Notes: generated from the letters alone by a model not told the origin. 63,561 bases of DNA from Streptomyces longisporoflavus (GCF_014649775.1 NZ_BMTR01000031.1:1-63561), one strand, 5' to 3'; positions 17,665 through 27,748 are shown, counted from the stretch's first letter. A program made the numbers and translations.

Positions 17665-19042
17665 CGGACGCCTCCTTTCCGTCACTTCCGGTTCCGTCAC
17701 TTTGAGTATCCGGCCCACCACTGACAATCAACTCGCGCTCGCGGCGCGGGCGTCGTCGCGGTACGGGCGGCAGGCTCTGTCCGGGCAGCGGCGGGACCGG
17801 GAATCCGCCCGCCATCGGGTCGAAGGCGACGGGCTCCTCGCTCTCGGACCGCGCCGCCTCTTCCTTCTCGCGCTTGTCGCGGAAGATGTCGACGACGACG
17901 GACAGCAGCAGGAGCGCGATGACTCCGCCGCCCACGTAGAGCGCGATCGAGGTGAAGTCGTACTCCTCGTTCCGCATCGCCCTGACCGTCGCGACGAGCA
18001 TCAGCCAGACGACCGAGACCGGGATCAGGACCTTCCAGCCGAGCTTCATCAGCTGGTCGTAGCGGACGCGTGGCAGCGTGCCGCGCAGCCAGATGAAGAA
18101 GAACAGCAGCAGCTGGACCTTGATCACGAACCAGAGCATCGGCCACCAGCCGTGGTTCGCGCCCTCCCAGAAGGTGCTGATCGGATACGGGGCCCGCCAG
18201 CCGCCCAGGAAGAGGGTGACGGAGACCGCCGAGACGGTGACCATGTTGACGTACTCGGCGAGCATGAACAGCGCGAACTTGATCGACGAGTACTCGGTGT
18301 TGAAGCCGCCGACGAGGTCGCCCTCGGACTCCGGCATGTCGAACGGAGCGCGGTTGGTCTCACCGATCATCGTCACGATGTAGATCAGGAACGAGACGGG
18401 AAGCAGCAGGACGTACCAGCGGTCCGCCTGCGCCTCCACGATCGCCGAGGTCGACATCGACCCGGAGTAGAGGAACACCGAGGCGAACGCGGCACCCATC
18501 GCGATCTCGTACGAGATCATCTGCGCGCAGGAGCGAAGGCCGCCGAGGAGCGGATAGGTGGAGCCGGAGCTCCAGCCGGCGAGCACGATGCCGTAGATGC
18601 CGACCGAGGCGACCGCGAGGATGTAGAGCATCGCGATCGGCAGGTCGGTGAGCTGCATCGTCGTGCGCTGGCCGAAGATCGAGATCTCGTTGCCCGCGGG
18701 GCCGAAAGGGATCACCGCGATCGCCATGAAGGCCGGGATGGCCGCGACGATCGGCGCGAGGATGTACACCACCTTGTCCGCGCGCTTGACGATCAGGTCT
18801 TCCTTGAGCATCAGCTTGATGCCGTCCGCGAGGGACTGCAGCATGCCCCAGGGGCCGTGCCGGTTGGGACCGATGCGCAGCTGCATCCAGGCGACGACCT
18901 TGCGCTCCCACACGATGGAGAAGAGCACCGTCACCATCAGGAACGCGAAGCAGAACACCGCCTTGATCGCGACGAGCCACCACGGGTCACGGCCGAACAT
19001 GGACAGGTCTTCCGCCGCAAGCGGCACCATGTGGTGCATCAC
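17657..19042 (-). CDS. nuoH: NADH-quinone oxidoreductase subunit H
   Basis: 461 residues, the heel subunit at the quinone chamber. Eight or so TM helices. Signatures include RIGPNRHGPWGMLQSLADG, TNRAPFDMPESEGDLVGGF (acidic loop lining the quinone site) and RGTLPRVRYDQLM. The C-terminal tail after the last helix, about 80 residues rich in Pro, Arg and acidic residues, is an extension compared with enteric NuoH. The GTG at 19042 overlaps the nuoG stop; ATG codons at 19039 and 19030 are alternatives. Confidence 0.95.
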   Translation of the reverse strand: MMHHMVPLAAEDLSMFGRDPWWLVAIKAVFCFAFLMVTVLFSIVWERKVVAWMQLRIGPNRHGPWGMLQSLADGIKLMLKEDLIVKRADKVVYILAPIVAAIPAFMAIAVIPFGPAGNEISIFGQRTTMQLTDLPIAMLYILAVASVGIYGIVLAGWSSGSTYPLLGGLRSCAQMISYEIAMGAAFASVFLYSGSMSTSAIVEAQADRWYVLLLPVSFLIYIVTMIGETNRAPFDMPESEGDLVGGFNTEYSSIKFALFMLAEYVNMVTVSAVSVTLFLGGWRAPYPISTFWEGANHGWWPMLWFVIKVQLLLFFFIWLRGTLPRVRYDQLMKLGWKVLIPVSVVWLMLVATVRAMRNEEYDFTSIALYVGGGVIALLLLSVVVDIFRDKREKEEAARSESEEPVAFDPMAGGFPVPPLPGQSLPPVPRRRPRRERELIVSGGPDTQSDGTGSDGKEASDG

Positions 19043-21552
19043 GACGTCACCTCCGGGGCCTCAGAGGGCTCCGGCAGGAGCGCCGGGCCGATGCGGACGA
19101 GGTCGCCGGGGCGCGCGCCGGTGTCGGAAGTGACGCCTCCCCCGGTCGAGTTCAGCGGCAGCCACACCACGCGGTCGGGCATCGCGGTGACCAGGAGCGG
19201 CAGTTCGGTGGCCCCCGCGGGTCCGGTGACGGCAAGGACGTCGCCGTCCTTGACGCCCGCCTCGGCCGCGGTGGCCGCCGAGAGCCGGGCGACCGCGGCG
19301 TGCCGCGTGCCGGCGAGGGCTTCGTCGCCCTCCTGGAGGCGGCCCCGGTCCAGGAGCAGTCGGTGGCCGGCGAGAACGGCCTCTCCGGAGGCGGGCCTCG
19401 GCGGCTGAGCGGCGGTCTCCAGGGGCTCCGCGGCGTGCGTGCCGTCCCAGCCGCCGAGCCGGTCCAGTTCGCGCCGGACGCTCGCCAGGTCGGGAAGGGC
19501 GAGGTGTACGTCCCCGGCGTCGGCCAGCATGTGCAGCACGCGCGCGTCCGTCGGGGCCAGCGTGCGCGTCATGTGGTCGGGCTTCAGCGCCGCGTCGAAC
19601 ATCCGTGCCCTGCCCTCCCAGTTGAGGAAGGTGCCGGGCTTCTCCGCGACCGCGGCCACCGGCAGCACGACATCGGCGTGCTCGGTGACCTCACTGGGCC
19701 GCAGCTCGAGGGAGACCAGGAACCCGACCTCGGAGAGAGCTTCACGCGCGCGTGCCGGGTCGGGAAGGTCGGCGACCTCCACCCCGCCCACCAGGAGCGC
19801 GCCCAGTTCGCCGCTCGCGGCTGCCTCGATGATCTGGCCGGTGTCGCGGCCGTACCGGTGCGGGAGTTCGGCGACGCGCCAGGCGCCCGCGACCTCGTCC
19901 CGCGCGCGCGGGTCGGTGGCGGGCCGCCCGCCGGGGAGCAGCGAGGGCAGCGCGCCTGCCTCGATGGCGCCGCGCTCTCCCGCCCGGCGCGGAATCCACA
20001 CCAGGCGCGCGCCGGTCGCGGTCGCGGCCCGTACGGCGGCGGTGAGCCCGCCGGGCACGGCGGCGAGCCGCTCGCCGACCACGATCACCGCGCCCGGGGA
20101 GAGCAGCGCCTCGGCCGCCGCGGCGCCTTCGCCCTCCAGGCCGACTCGGCCCGACAGGGCATCAAGCCACTCCGTCTCGGTGCCGGGAGCCGCGGGCAGC
20201 AGCGTGCCGCCCGCCTTCTCCAGGCCCCGGCTCGCGAACGTCGCGAGGGAGAACGTCCGCTGGCCGTGCTTGCGCCATGCCTTGCGAAGCCGCAGGAAGA
20301 CCCCGGGCGCCTCCTCCTCGGCCTCGAAGCCGACGAGCAGCACCGCGGGTGCCTTCTCCAGTTCCGCGTACGTGACTCCGGCGCCGTCGAGATCCCGGCC
20401 ACGGCCCGCGACCCGGGCGGCGAGGAAGTCGGCCTCCTCGCTGCTGTGCACGCGCGCGCGGAAGTCGATGTCGTTCGTGTCGAGCGCCACGCGCGCGTAC
20501 TTGCTGTACGCGTAGGCGTCCTCCACGGTGAGGCGCCCGCCGGTCAGCACACCAGCACGGCCGCGCGCGGCGGCGAGCCCGGTGGCCGCGGCTTCCAGGG
20601 CCTCGGGCCAACTGGCCGTCTCCAGCTCACCCGTCTCCGCGTTGCGCACCAGCGGCGTGGTGAGGCGGTCCGGCTTCTGCGCGTAACGGAAGCCGAAGCG
20701 CCCCTTGTCGCAGAGCCACTCCTCGTTGACCTCGGGGTCGTCCGCCGCCAGGCGCCGCATGACCTTGCCGCGCCGGTGGTCGGTACGGGTCGCGCAGCCG
20801 CCCGCGCAGTGCTCGCACACCGAGGGCGACGACACCAGGTCGAAGGGCCGCGAGCGGAAGCGATACGCCGCCGAGGTCAGCGCGCCGACCGGACAGATCT
20901 GGATGGTGTTGCCGGAGAAGTACGACTCGAAGGGGTCGCCCTCGCCCGTGCCGACCTGCTGGAGCGCGCCGCGCTCGATCAGCTCGATCATCGGGTCGCC
21001 CGCGATCTGGTTCGAGAACCGGGTGCAGCGCGCGCAGAGCACGCACCGCTCGCGGTCGAGAAGGACCTGCGTGGAGATCGGCACCGGCTTCTCGTACGTC
21101 CGCTTCTTGCCCTCGAAGCGGCTGTCCGGGTCGCCGACCTGCATCGCCTGGTTCTGCAGGGGGCACTCGCCGCCCTTGTCGCAGACCGGGCAGTCCAGCG
21201 GGTGGTTGATGAGGAGCAGCTCCATCACTCCGCGCTGGGCCTTCTCGGCGACCGGCGAGGACAGCTGCGACTTCACGACCATGCCGTCGGTGCAGGTGAT
21301 GGTGCAGGAGGCCATCGGCTTGCGCTGGCCCTCCACCTCGACGATGCACTGGCGGCAGGCGCCCGCCGGGTCGAGCAGCGGGTGGTCGCAGAAGCGCGGG
21401 ATCTCGATGCCGAGGAGCTCGGCGGCCCGGATGACCAGCGTTCCCTTGGGGACGCTGATCTCGATGCCGTCGATCGTCAGCGACACGAGGTCTTCCGGCG
21501 GAACCGCCGCCTCGCCTCCACCGGAGGGAGCGCTGTTTGTGGTCACTGTCAT
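19039..21552 (-). CDS. nuoG: NADH-quinone oxidoreductase subunit G
   Basis: 837 residues. The N-terminal [2Fe-2S] ferredoxin domain (FCDHPLLDPAGACRQC) is followed by a His/Cys-ligated cluster region (HPLDCPVCDKGGECPLQ), a [4Fe-4S] motif (CVLCARCTRF) and a further Cys set (CEHCAGGCATR). The rest is a molybdopterin-oxidoreductase-like domain that has lost catalysis, followed by an MopB-binding C-terminal domain. The subunit carries electrons along the peripheral arm. The ATG overlaps the nuoF stop (ATGA). Confidence 0.96.
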   Translation of the reverse strand: MTVTTNSAPSGGGEAAVPPEDLVSLTIDGIEISVPKGTLVIRAAELLGIEIPRFCDHPLLDPAGACRQCIVEVEGQRKPMASCTITCTDGMVVKSQLSSPVAEKAQRGVMELLLINHPLDCPVCDKGGECPLQNQAMQVGDPDSRFEGKKRTYEKPVPISTQVLLDRERCVLCARCTRFSNQIAGDPMIELIERGALQQVGTGEGDPFESYFSGNTIQICPVGALTSAAYRFRSRPFDLVSSPSVCEHCAGGCATRTDHRRGKVMRRLAADDPEVNEEWLCDKGRFGFRYAQKPDRLTTPLVRNAETGELETASWPEALEAAATGLAAARGRAGVLTGGRLTVEDAYAYSKYARVALDTNDIDFRARVHSSEEADFLAARVAGRGRDLDGAGVTYAELEKAPAVLLVGFEAEEEAPGVFLRLRKAWRKHGQRTFSLATFASRGLEKAGGTLLPAAPGTETEWLDALSGRVGLEGEGAAAAEALLSPGAVIVVGERLAAVPGGLTAAVRAATATGARLVWIPRRAGERGAIEAGALPSLLPGGRPATDPRARDEVAGAWRVAELPHRYGRDTGQIIEAAASGELGALLVGGVEVADLPDPARAREALSEVGFLVSLELRPSEVTEHADVVLPVAAVAEKPGTFLNWEGRARMFDAALKPDHMTRTLAPTDARVLHMLADAGDVHLALPDLASVRRELDRLGGWDGTHAAEPLETAAQPPRPASGEAVLAGHRLLLDRGRLQEGDEALAGTRHAAVARLSAATAAEAGVKDGDVLAVTGPAGATELPLLVTAMPDRVVWLPLNSTGGGVTSDTGARPGDLVRIGPALLPEPSEAPEVTS

Positions 21553-22910
21553 GCGTTCACCTCCGAATGTGCGGCGGGCCGGTCGGCCCAGAGAGTCGAC
21601 TTGGCCGGGTCGAAGGGGCAGCCCTTGCCGGTGATGTGCTGCTCGTACTCCTCGCGGAAGTACTTGAGCGAGGAGAAGATCGGCGACGCGGCGCCGTCAC
21701 CGAGGGCGCAGAACGACTTGCCGTTGATGTTGTCGGCGATGTCGTTGAGCTTGTCCAGGTCGGACATGACGCCCTTGCCCGCCTCGATGTCCCGGAGCAA
21801 CTGCACCAGCCAGTACGTCCCTTCGCGGCAGGGCGTGCACTTGCCGCAGGACTCGTGGGCGTAGAACTCGGTCCAGCGCGTGACGGCCCGCACGACGCAG
21901 GTCGTCTCGTCGAAGCACTGCAGCGCCTTCGTGCCGAGCATCGACCCGGCGGCGCCCACTCCCTCGTAGTCCAGCGGGACGTCGAGGTGCTCGTCGGTGA
22001 ACATCGGCGTCGAGGAGCCGCCCGGCGTCCAGAACTTCAGCCGGTGGCCGGCCCGCATCCCGCCGCTCATGTCGAGCAGCTGGCGCAGCGTGATGCCGAG
22101 CGGGGCCTCGTACTGGCCGGGGCTGGTGACGTGGCCGCTCAGCGAATAGAGCGTGAAGCCGGGGGACTTCTCGCTTCCCATCGACTTGAACCACTCTTTT
22201 CCGCGATTCAGGATCGCGGGAACCGACGCGATGGACTCGACGTTGTTGACGACAGTGGGGCATGCGTAGAGGCCCGCGACGGCCGGGAAAGGGGGACGCA
22301 GTCGCGGCTGGCCACGGCGGCCTTCGAGCGAGTCGAGCAGCGCGGTCTCCTCACCACAGATGTACGCGCCCGCACCCGCGTGCACGGTGAGTTCGAGGTC
22401 GAGTCCGCTGCCCAGGATGTTCTCGCCCAGGAATCCCGCCTCTTTCGCCTCACGCACGGCCTCGTGCAACCGCCTGAGCACGGGGACGACTTCACCGCGC
22501 AGGTAGATGAAGGCATGCGAAGAACGGATCGCGTAGCAGGCGATCACGATCCCCTCGATGAGGGAATGCGGGTTCGCGAAGAGGAGCGGGATGTCCTTGC
22601 AGGTCCCCGGCTCCGACTCGTCGGCGTTGACAACTAGATAGTGCGGCTTTCCGTCTCCCTGCGGAATGAACTGCCATTTCATTCCGGTGGGGAATCCCGC
22701 GCCGCCCCTGCCCCGCAGGCCGGAGTCCTTCACGTACGCGATGAGGTCGTCCGGCGCCATGGCCAGGGCCTTGCGCAGGCCCTCGTAGCCCTCGTGCCGC
22801 CGGTAGGTCTCCAGCGTCCAGGACTTCTCCTCGTCCCAGAACGCCGAAAGGACCGGTGCGAGCAGCTTCTCGGGGCTCGTCTCGTTGTCGATCTCGGCTG
22901 CCAAGGTCAT
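21549..22910 (-). CDS. nuoF: NADH-quinone oxidoreductase subunit F, NADH- and FMN-binding
   Basis: 453 residues from the ATG at 22910 (MTLAAEIDNE), which abuts the nuoE stop (TGATG). It oxidises NADH. GRGGAGFPTGMKW binds FMN, the ICGEETALLDSLEG loop contacts NADH, and ESCGKCTPCREG with a further Cys downstream ligates the N3 cluster. The open frame extends 91 codons upstream of the chosen start, but that part lies antiparallel to the nuoE coding frame and is not real. Confidence 0.97.
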   Translation of the reverse strand: MTLAAEIDNETSPEKLLAPVLSAFWDEEKSWTLETYRRHEGYEGLRKALAMAPDDLIAYVKDSGLRGRGGAGFPTGMKWQFIPQGDGKPHYLVVNADESEPGTCKDIPLLFANPHSLIEGIVIACYAIRSSHAFIYLRGEVVPVLRRLHEAVREAKEAGFLGENILGSGLDLELTVHAGAGAYICGEETALLDSLEGRRGQPRLRPPFPAVAGLYACPTVVNNVESIASVPAILNRGKEWFKSMGSEKSPGFTLYSLSGHVTSPGQYEAPLGITLRQLLDMSGGMRAGHRLKFWTPGGSSTPMFTDEHLDVPLDYEGVGAAGSMLGTKALQCFDETTCVVRAVTRWTEFYAHESCGKCTPCREGTYWLVQLLRDIEAGKGVMSDLDKLNDIADNINGKSFCALGDGAASPIFSSLKYFREEYEQHITGKGCPFDPAKSTLWADRPAAHSEVNA

Positions 22911-23758
22911 CACTCCCCCTCCTCGGCGGTCGGTCCGGCCGGGTGGGCCGGGTCGGATGCCGAGGTTTCCTGCGGTGCGTCGTGCGAGCTGAGGTGCTCG
23001 GCAGGTGCCTCGTCCTGCGGGCCGCCCGTGCGCGGGTGCACCACGCGCGGCTGGGGCAGATCGCCCTTGGCCAGGCGCAGTCCGATCAGCGAGGCCGGGC
23101 CCGCGCCGCCGCTCGCCTCGACGGCGCCCGCGCGCTCGTCGGGGAAGCCCGCCAGAATCCGGGCCGTCTCCTTGTACGTGCACAAGGGGGCGCCGCGGGT
23201 CGGTTCGACCTGCACGCCCGCGCGCAGGTCGTCGACGAGCCGCTTGGCGGTCTCGGGGGTCTGGTTGTCGAAGAACTCCCAGTTGACCATCACGACGGGA
23301 GCGAAGTCACAGGCCGCGTTGCACTCGATGTGCTCCAGCGTGACCTTGCCGTCCTCCGTGGTCCCTTCGTTGCCGACTCCCAGGTGCTCCTGGAGCGACT
23401 CGAAGATCGCGTCGCCGCCCATGACGGCGCACAGGGTGTTCGTGCAGACGCCGACCTGGTAGTCGCCGGAGGGCTTGCGCCGGTACATCGTGTAGAAGGT
23501 CGCGACCGCGGTGACCTCGGCGGTGGTCAGGCCGAGCACCTCCGCGCAGAAGGCCATGCCCGTGCGCGTGACGTGGCCCTCCTCGGACTGCACCAGGTGC
23601 AGCAGCGGGAGCAGCGCGGACCGGGAGTCCGGGTAGCGGGCGATGACCTCCTTGGCGTCCGCGTCGAGCCTGGCCCGTACGTCGGCCGGATAGTCGGGGG
23701 CGGGGAGTTGGGGCATGCCCAGGCTGACGCCCGTGCCCTGCTGGGGAGTGGTGGTCAC
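22910..23758 (-). CDS. nuoE: NADH-quinone oxidoreductase subunit E, [2Fe-2S], with long C-terminal tail
   Basis: 282 residues from the GTG at 23758 (encoding V/MTTTPQQGTG), overlapping the nuoD stop as GTGA. The thioredoxin-like fold carries the N1a cluster ligands: CTNTLC (C-x4-C) and CNAAC (C-x3-C). The conserved core ends near residue 190. About 90 further residues, rich in Pro, His, Ser and acidic residues, have no counterpart in enteric NuoE; I believe related tails occur in other Streptomyces. Confidence 0.95.
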   Translation of the reverse strand: MTTTPQQGTGVSLGMPQLPAPDYPADVRARLDADAKEVIARYPDSRSALLPLLHLVQSEEGHVTRTGMAFCAEVLGLTTAEVTAVATFYTMYRRKPSGDYQVGVCTNTLCAVMGGDAIFESLQEHLGVGNEGTTEDGKVTLEHIECNAACDFAPVVMVNWEFFDNQTPETAKRLVDDLRAGVQVEPTRGAPLCTYKETARILAGFPDERAGAVEASGGAGPASLIGLRLAKGDLPQPRVVHPRTGGPQDEAPAEHLSSHDAPQETSASDPAHPAGPTAEEGE

Positions 23759-25077
23759 CGGTCGACGCCTCCCATCACGGGGTCGATGGACGCGACGGCG
23801 ACGATGACGTCGGCGACCTGGCCGCCTTCGCACATCGCCGCCATGGCCTGCAGGTTGGTGAAGGACGGGTCGCGGAAGTGGACCCGGTAGGGGCGGGTGC
23901 CGCCGTCGGAGACGACGTGCACGCCGAGTTCGCCCTTGGGCGACTCGACCGCGGTGTACGCCTGCCCGGCCGGGACCCGGAAGCCCTCGGTCACCAGCTT
24001 GAAGTGGTGGATCAGGGACTCCATGGAGGTGCCCATGATCTTCTTGATGTGGTCGAGCGAGTTGCCGAGGCCGTCCGGGCCGAGCGCGAGCTGCGCGGGC
24101 CAGGCGATCTTCTTGTCGGCGACCATGACCGGGCCGGGCGCGAGCCGGTCCAGGCACTGCTCGACGATGCGCAGCGACTGGCGCATCTCCTCCAGGCGGA
24201 TGAGGAAGCGTCCGTAGGAGTCGGCGGTGTCGGCGGTCGGGACGTCGAACTCGTAGTTCTCGTAGCCGCAGTAGGGCTGCGCCTTGCGCAGGTCGTGCGG
24301 CAGGCCCGCCGAGCGCAGGACCGGGCCCGTGGCGCCGAGCGCCATGCAGCCGGCGAGGTCGAGATAGCCGACGTCCTGCATGCGGGCCTTGAAGATGGGG
24401 TTCCCGGTGGCGAGCTTGTCGTACTCGCCGAGGTTCTTCCGCATCTTCTTCACGAACTCGCGCATCTGGTCCACTGCCCCCGGAGGCAGGTCCTGGGCGA
24501 GGCCGCCGGGCCGGATGAACGCGTGGTTCATGCGCAGACCGGTGATCAGCTCGAAGATGTCGAGAACGAGTTCACGATCCCGGAAGCCGTAGATCATGAT
24601 GGTCGTCGCGCCCAGCTCCATGCCGCCGGTGGCGATGCACACCAGGTGCGAGGAGAGCCGGTTGAGCTCCATCAGGAGCACGCGGATGACCGAGGCGCGG
24701 TCCGGGATCTGGTCCTCGATGCCGAGGAGCTTCTCGACCCCGAGGCAGTACGCCGTCTCGTTGAAGAACGGCGTCAGGTAGTCCATGCGCGTGACGAACG
24801 TCGTGCCCTGCGTCCACGTGCGGTATTCGAGGTTCTTCTCGATGCCCGTGTGCAGATAGCCGATGCCGCAGCGGGCCTCGGAGACGGTCTCGCCCTCGAT
24901 CTCCAGGATGAGCCGGAGCACACCATGGGTGGAGGGGTGCTGCGGACCCATGTTGACGATGATGCGCTCGTCGTCGGACCGGGCCGCGGACTGGACGACC
25001 TCGTCCCAGTCGCCGCCGGTGACCGTATATACGGTCCCCTCGGTCGTTTCGCGGGCGGAAGCATGAGAAGTGGACAT
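23755..25077 (-). CDS. nuoD: NADH-quinone oxidoreductase subunit D
   Basis: 440 residues, the 49-kDa homologue that forms the quinone-binding site with NuoB. Signatures: NMGPQHPSTHGVLR (with the conserved His of the quinone site), GYLHTGIEKNLEYRTW, and ESPKGELGVHVVSDGG near the C-terminus. Unlike in hydrogenases the nickel-binding Cys residues are absent, as expected. NuoC and NuoD are separate here rather than fused as in E. coli. The ATG abuts the nuoC stop (TGATG). Confidence 0.97.
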   Translation of the reverse strand: MSTSHASARETTEGTVYTVTGGDWDEVVQSAARSDDERIIVNMGPQHPSTHGVLRLILEIEGETVSEARCGIGYLHTGIEKNLEYRTWTQGTTFVTRMDYLTPFFNETAYCLGVEKLLGIEDQIPDRASVIRVLLMELNRLSSHLVCIATGGMELGATTIMIYGFRDRELVLDIFELITGLRMNHAFIRPGGLAQDLPPGAVDQMREFVKKMRKNLGEYDKLATGNPIFKARMQDVGYLDLAGCMALGATGPVLRSAGLPHDLRKAQPYCGYENYEFDVPTADTADSYGRFLIRLEEMRQSLRIVEQCLDRLAPGPVMVADKKIAWPAQLALGPDGLGNSLDHIKKIMGTSMESLIHHFKLVTEGFRVPAGQAYTAVESPKGELGVHVVSDGGTRPYRVHFRDPSFTNLQAMAAMCEGGQVADVIVAVASIDPVMGGVDR

Positions 25078-25804
25078 CAGCTGTACGACCTCCGCTGGTC
25101 CGGAGCCGGGATCTGGGCGCCCTTGTACTCGACGGCGATACCGCCGAGGGGGTAGTCCTTGCGCTGCGGGAAGCCCTGCCAGTCGTCCGGCATCATGATC
25201 CGCGTGAGCGCCGGGTGACCGTCGAAGATCAGGCCGAAGAAGTCGTACGCCTCGCGCTCGTGCCAGTCGTTCGTCGGATAGACCGTCACCAGCGAGGGGA
25301 CGTGCGGATCGGCGTCGGGGGCACTGACTTCGAGCCGGATCAGGCGGTTGTGGGTGATCGAGCGCAGGTGGTAGACGGCGTGCAGCTCGCGGCCCTTGTC
25401 CTCCAGGAAGTGCACCCCCGAGACGCCCGTGCAGAGCTCGAAGCGCAGGGCCGGGTCGTCGCGCAGGGTCTGCGCGACCCGGACGAGGTGTTCGCGCGCG
25501 ATGTGGAAGGTGAGTTCGTCGCGGTCGACGACCGTCTTCTCGATCGCGTTCTCCGGCAGGAGCCCCTGCTCTTCCAGGGCTCCTTCCAGTTCGTCCGCCA
25601 CTTCGTCGAACCAGCCGCCGTAGGGACGCGCGGAGGCGCCCGGCAGGGTGATGGTCCGTACGAGGCCGCCGTAACCGGACGTGTCGCCGCCGTTGTTGGC
25701 GCCGAACATGCCCCTGCGGACGCCGATGACCTTGCCGGCCTCGTCCCGGGGGGCGGGGACGCCGTTTCCGTTCAGGTGTTCGTCGTGCTCGTCGTGCGCG
25801 TCGC

Positions 25805-25808
<4 letters not shown>
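25077..25808 (-). CDS. nuoC: NADH-quinone oxidoreductase subunit C
   Basis: 243 residues, the 30-kDa peripheral subunit. The family signature ndWHEREAYDFFGLIFDGHP, followed by RIMMPDDWQGFPQRKDYP, is present. An N-terminal extension of about 60 residues begins with a His/Asp/Glu-rich run (MSDAHDEHDEHLNGNG). The GTG start overlaps the nuoB stop (GTGA). Confidence 0.95.
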
Positions 25809-26359
<551 letters not shown>

Positions 26360-26379
26360 GCTCTTGGCCCCTCAGACCT

Positions 26380-26739
26380 TTAGTCCCATTCCAGGCCGCC
26401 ACGCCGCCATACGTACGCGTACGCGACGAAGACGGTGAGCACGAAGAGCAGCATCTCCACGAGCCCGAAAATCCCCAGCGCGTCGAAGGTGACGGCCCAG
26501 GGGTAAAGGAAGACGATCTCGATGTCGAAGACGATGAAGAGCATCGCCGTCAGGTAGTACTTGATCGGGAATCGCCCGCCGCCGGCCGGAGTCGGCGTCG
26601 GCTCGATACCGCACTCATACGCCTCGAGCTTGGCGCGGTTGTACCGCTTTGGACCGATAAGCGTGGCCATGACCACGGAGAAGATCGCAAAGCCTGCCCC
26701 GAGGGCTCCCAGCACGAGGATGGGCGCATAGGCGTTCAC
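26380..26739 (-). CDS. nuoA: NADH-quinone oxidoreductase subunit A
   Basis: 119 residues, three TM helices, first gene of the operon. The conserved loop AYECGIEPTP and the acidic TM segment FIVFDIEIVFLYPWA are present. GTG start at 26739 with GGAG just upstream. About 1 kb without genes lies upstream, holding the probable promoter and a Rex-type operator. Confidence 0.96.
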   Translation of the reverse strand: MNAYAPILVLGALGAGFAIFSVVMATLIGPKRYNRAKLEAYECGIEPTPTPAGGGRFPIKYYLTAMLFIVFDIEIVFLYPWAVTFDALGIFGLVEMLLFVLTVFVAYAYVWRRGGLEWD

Positions 26740-26818
26740 GCTCCTCGCTCCTCTCAGTCGGCACTGACTGTTGGCGGTTGCTTTGGGCCGCGGCCCGCAC
26801 TCACGAAGATCGCGTACA

Positions 26819-26834
26819 TGTGAAGCAGGTCACA
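26819..26834 (-). promoter_or_regulatory. probable Rex operator upstream of nuoA
   Basis: The 16-mer tgtgaagcaggtcaca is an inverted repeat that matches the Rex operator pattern TGTGAA-N4-TTCACA in eleven of twelve fixed positions. It lies 79 bases before the nuoA start codon. Rex senses the NADH/NAD+ ratio and is reported to control nuo and cyd genes in Streptomyces coelicolor. Its presence here fits repression of complex I when NADH is scarce. Confidence 0.7.
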
Positions 26835-27022
26835 AGCCCAACTGCACCGCATCTTATGCCTGCCGGTCTGTGATCTGCGACACGGGGTGCGACAACGGCT
26901 TTGTGATCTCCACCACCTGACGAAGGATCATGAAGTCGGATGAGCGGTGATCTTCATACTCGAAGCGCCTGAGTGATCACCAGAGGTGACATCTCAGCGG
27001 GTTACCGCTGGTCGAGAGGGGG

Positions 27023-27038
27023 TTGCTATATCAAGCAA
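27023..27038. promoter_or_regulatory. small palindrome, possible operator
   Basis: ttgct-atatca-agcaa, a 5-bp inverted repeat with an A/T-rich centre in GC-rich DNA, about 290 bases before the nuoA start. It might be an operator or part of a promoter. No regulator can be named. Confidence 0.3.
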
Positions 27039-27200
27039 TGGTCGCCGCAGGCAAATTGGCGCTGGACATGGCGGCTTGATAGTGGCGGCGCGTTCACACC
27101 CCGGAGGGAGAGGTGTGAACAAACGTGGACACTCGCGGCCGCGTGCACCGATTCACTAGCTGGGCGACGGACGGTCGCCGGCGAGCACGGCCGCGGATGA

Positions 27201-27260
27201 CCGCAGGTGGCCGCAGGAGGTCTCGAGTGGCCCCAGGAGGTCGCGAGTGGCCGCAAAGAG
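27201..27260. repeat. degenerate 20-bp tandem repeat
   Basis: ccgcaggaggtctcgagtgg at 27211-27230 is followed by ccccaggaggtcgcgagtgg at 27231-27250, with a half copy before (27201-27210) and a partial one after. Non-coding, in the nuoA upstream region; function unknown. Confidence 0.65.
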
Positions 27261-27748
27261 GGCTGCACGCGAGCCGCACACCGTCGGCACGCGTGCGCAC
27301 GCACGAGCACCCGCGGGACACGCGAGGCACATGTCGTCACCGTTCGGACAAATCAGCACCGGCCCGGCACCGGCTCTCCGTCGATCGCCCGTCGATCCGT
27401 CACCAATCCCCCACGCGGCCAACAACCCTGATTTCTTCGGGATATCTCAGAAAGGTCTCGGCCTGATCTCAGGGAGATCCCCTAGGGTCGAGCATGTGAC
27501 CTGCATCACGTGCTGACGGACCGTGAAAAAGCCGGGCTTGGCCAACCGGCTCAACCGGTGGTAGTCCATGGGCAATTCGGGCGTATCGCAGAAAACCCAT
27601 GATCACAGGCGTGATCGCCACTGTCCGCATTGCCCGTTACGGCGTCAATAAGAAGTGACACGCCCGGGATTCGGGGACTCCGGGGGCAACTGTGGCGCAC
27701 CCCACGTTTCTTGATGGGAACCCTGACTCCCTGATAGCGGTTGTTCTC

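Larger units (their letters stand above)
26740..27748. other. gene-free divergent promoter region between nuoA and the NlpC/P60 gene
   Basis: About 1 kb in which I see no believable gene: the short frames have poor starts, no family resemblance and overlap each other. It contains the Rex-like site at 26819, small palindromes at 27023-27038, 27465-27479 (gatctc-agg-gagatc) and 27601-27616 (gatcac-aggc-gtgatc), and a degenerate 20-bp repeat at 27201-27260. It is visibly richer in A/T than its surroundings near 26840-27080. Confidence 0.7.

Noticed and set aside
27125..27466. Small plus-strand gene in the nuoA upstream region
   Set aside because: Arg/Thr/Pro-rich, no ribosome site, overlapped by other frames of equal quality.
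27480..27748. c-di-AMP (ydaO-type) riboswitch upstream of the NlpC/P60 gene
   Set aside because: This class often precedes wall-hydrolase genes in actinobacteria, but I could not find its conserved core in the leader.
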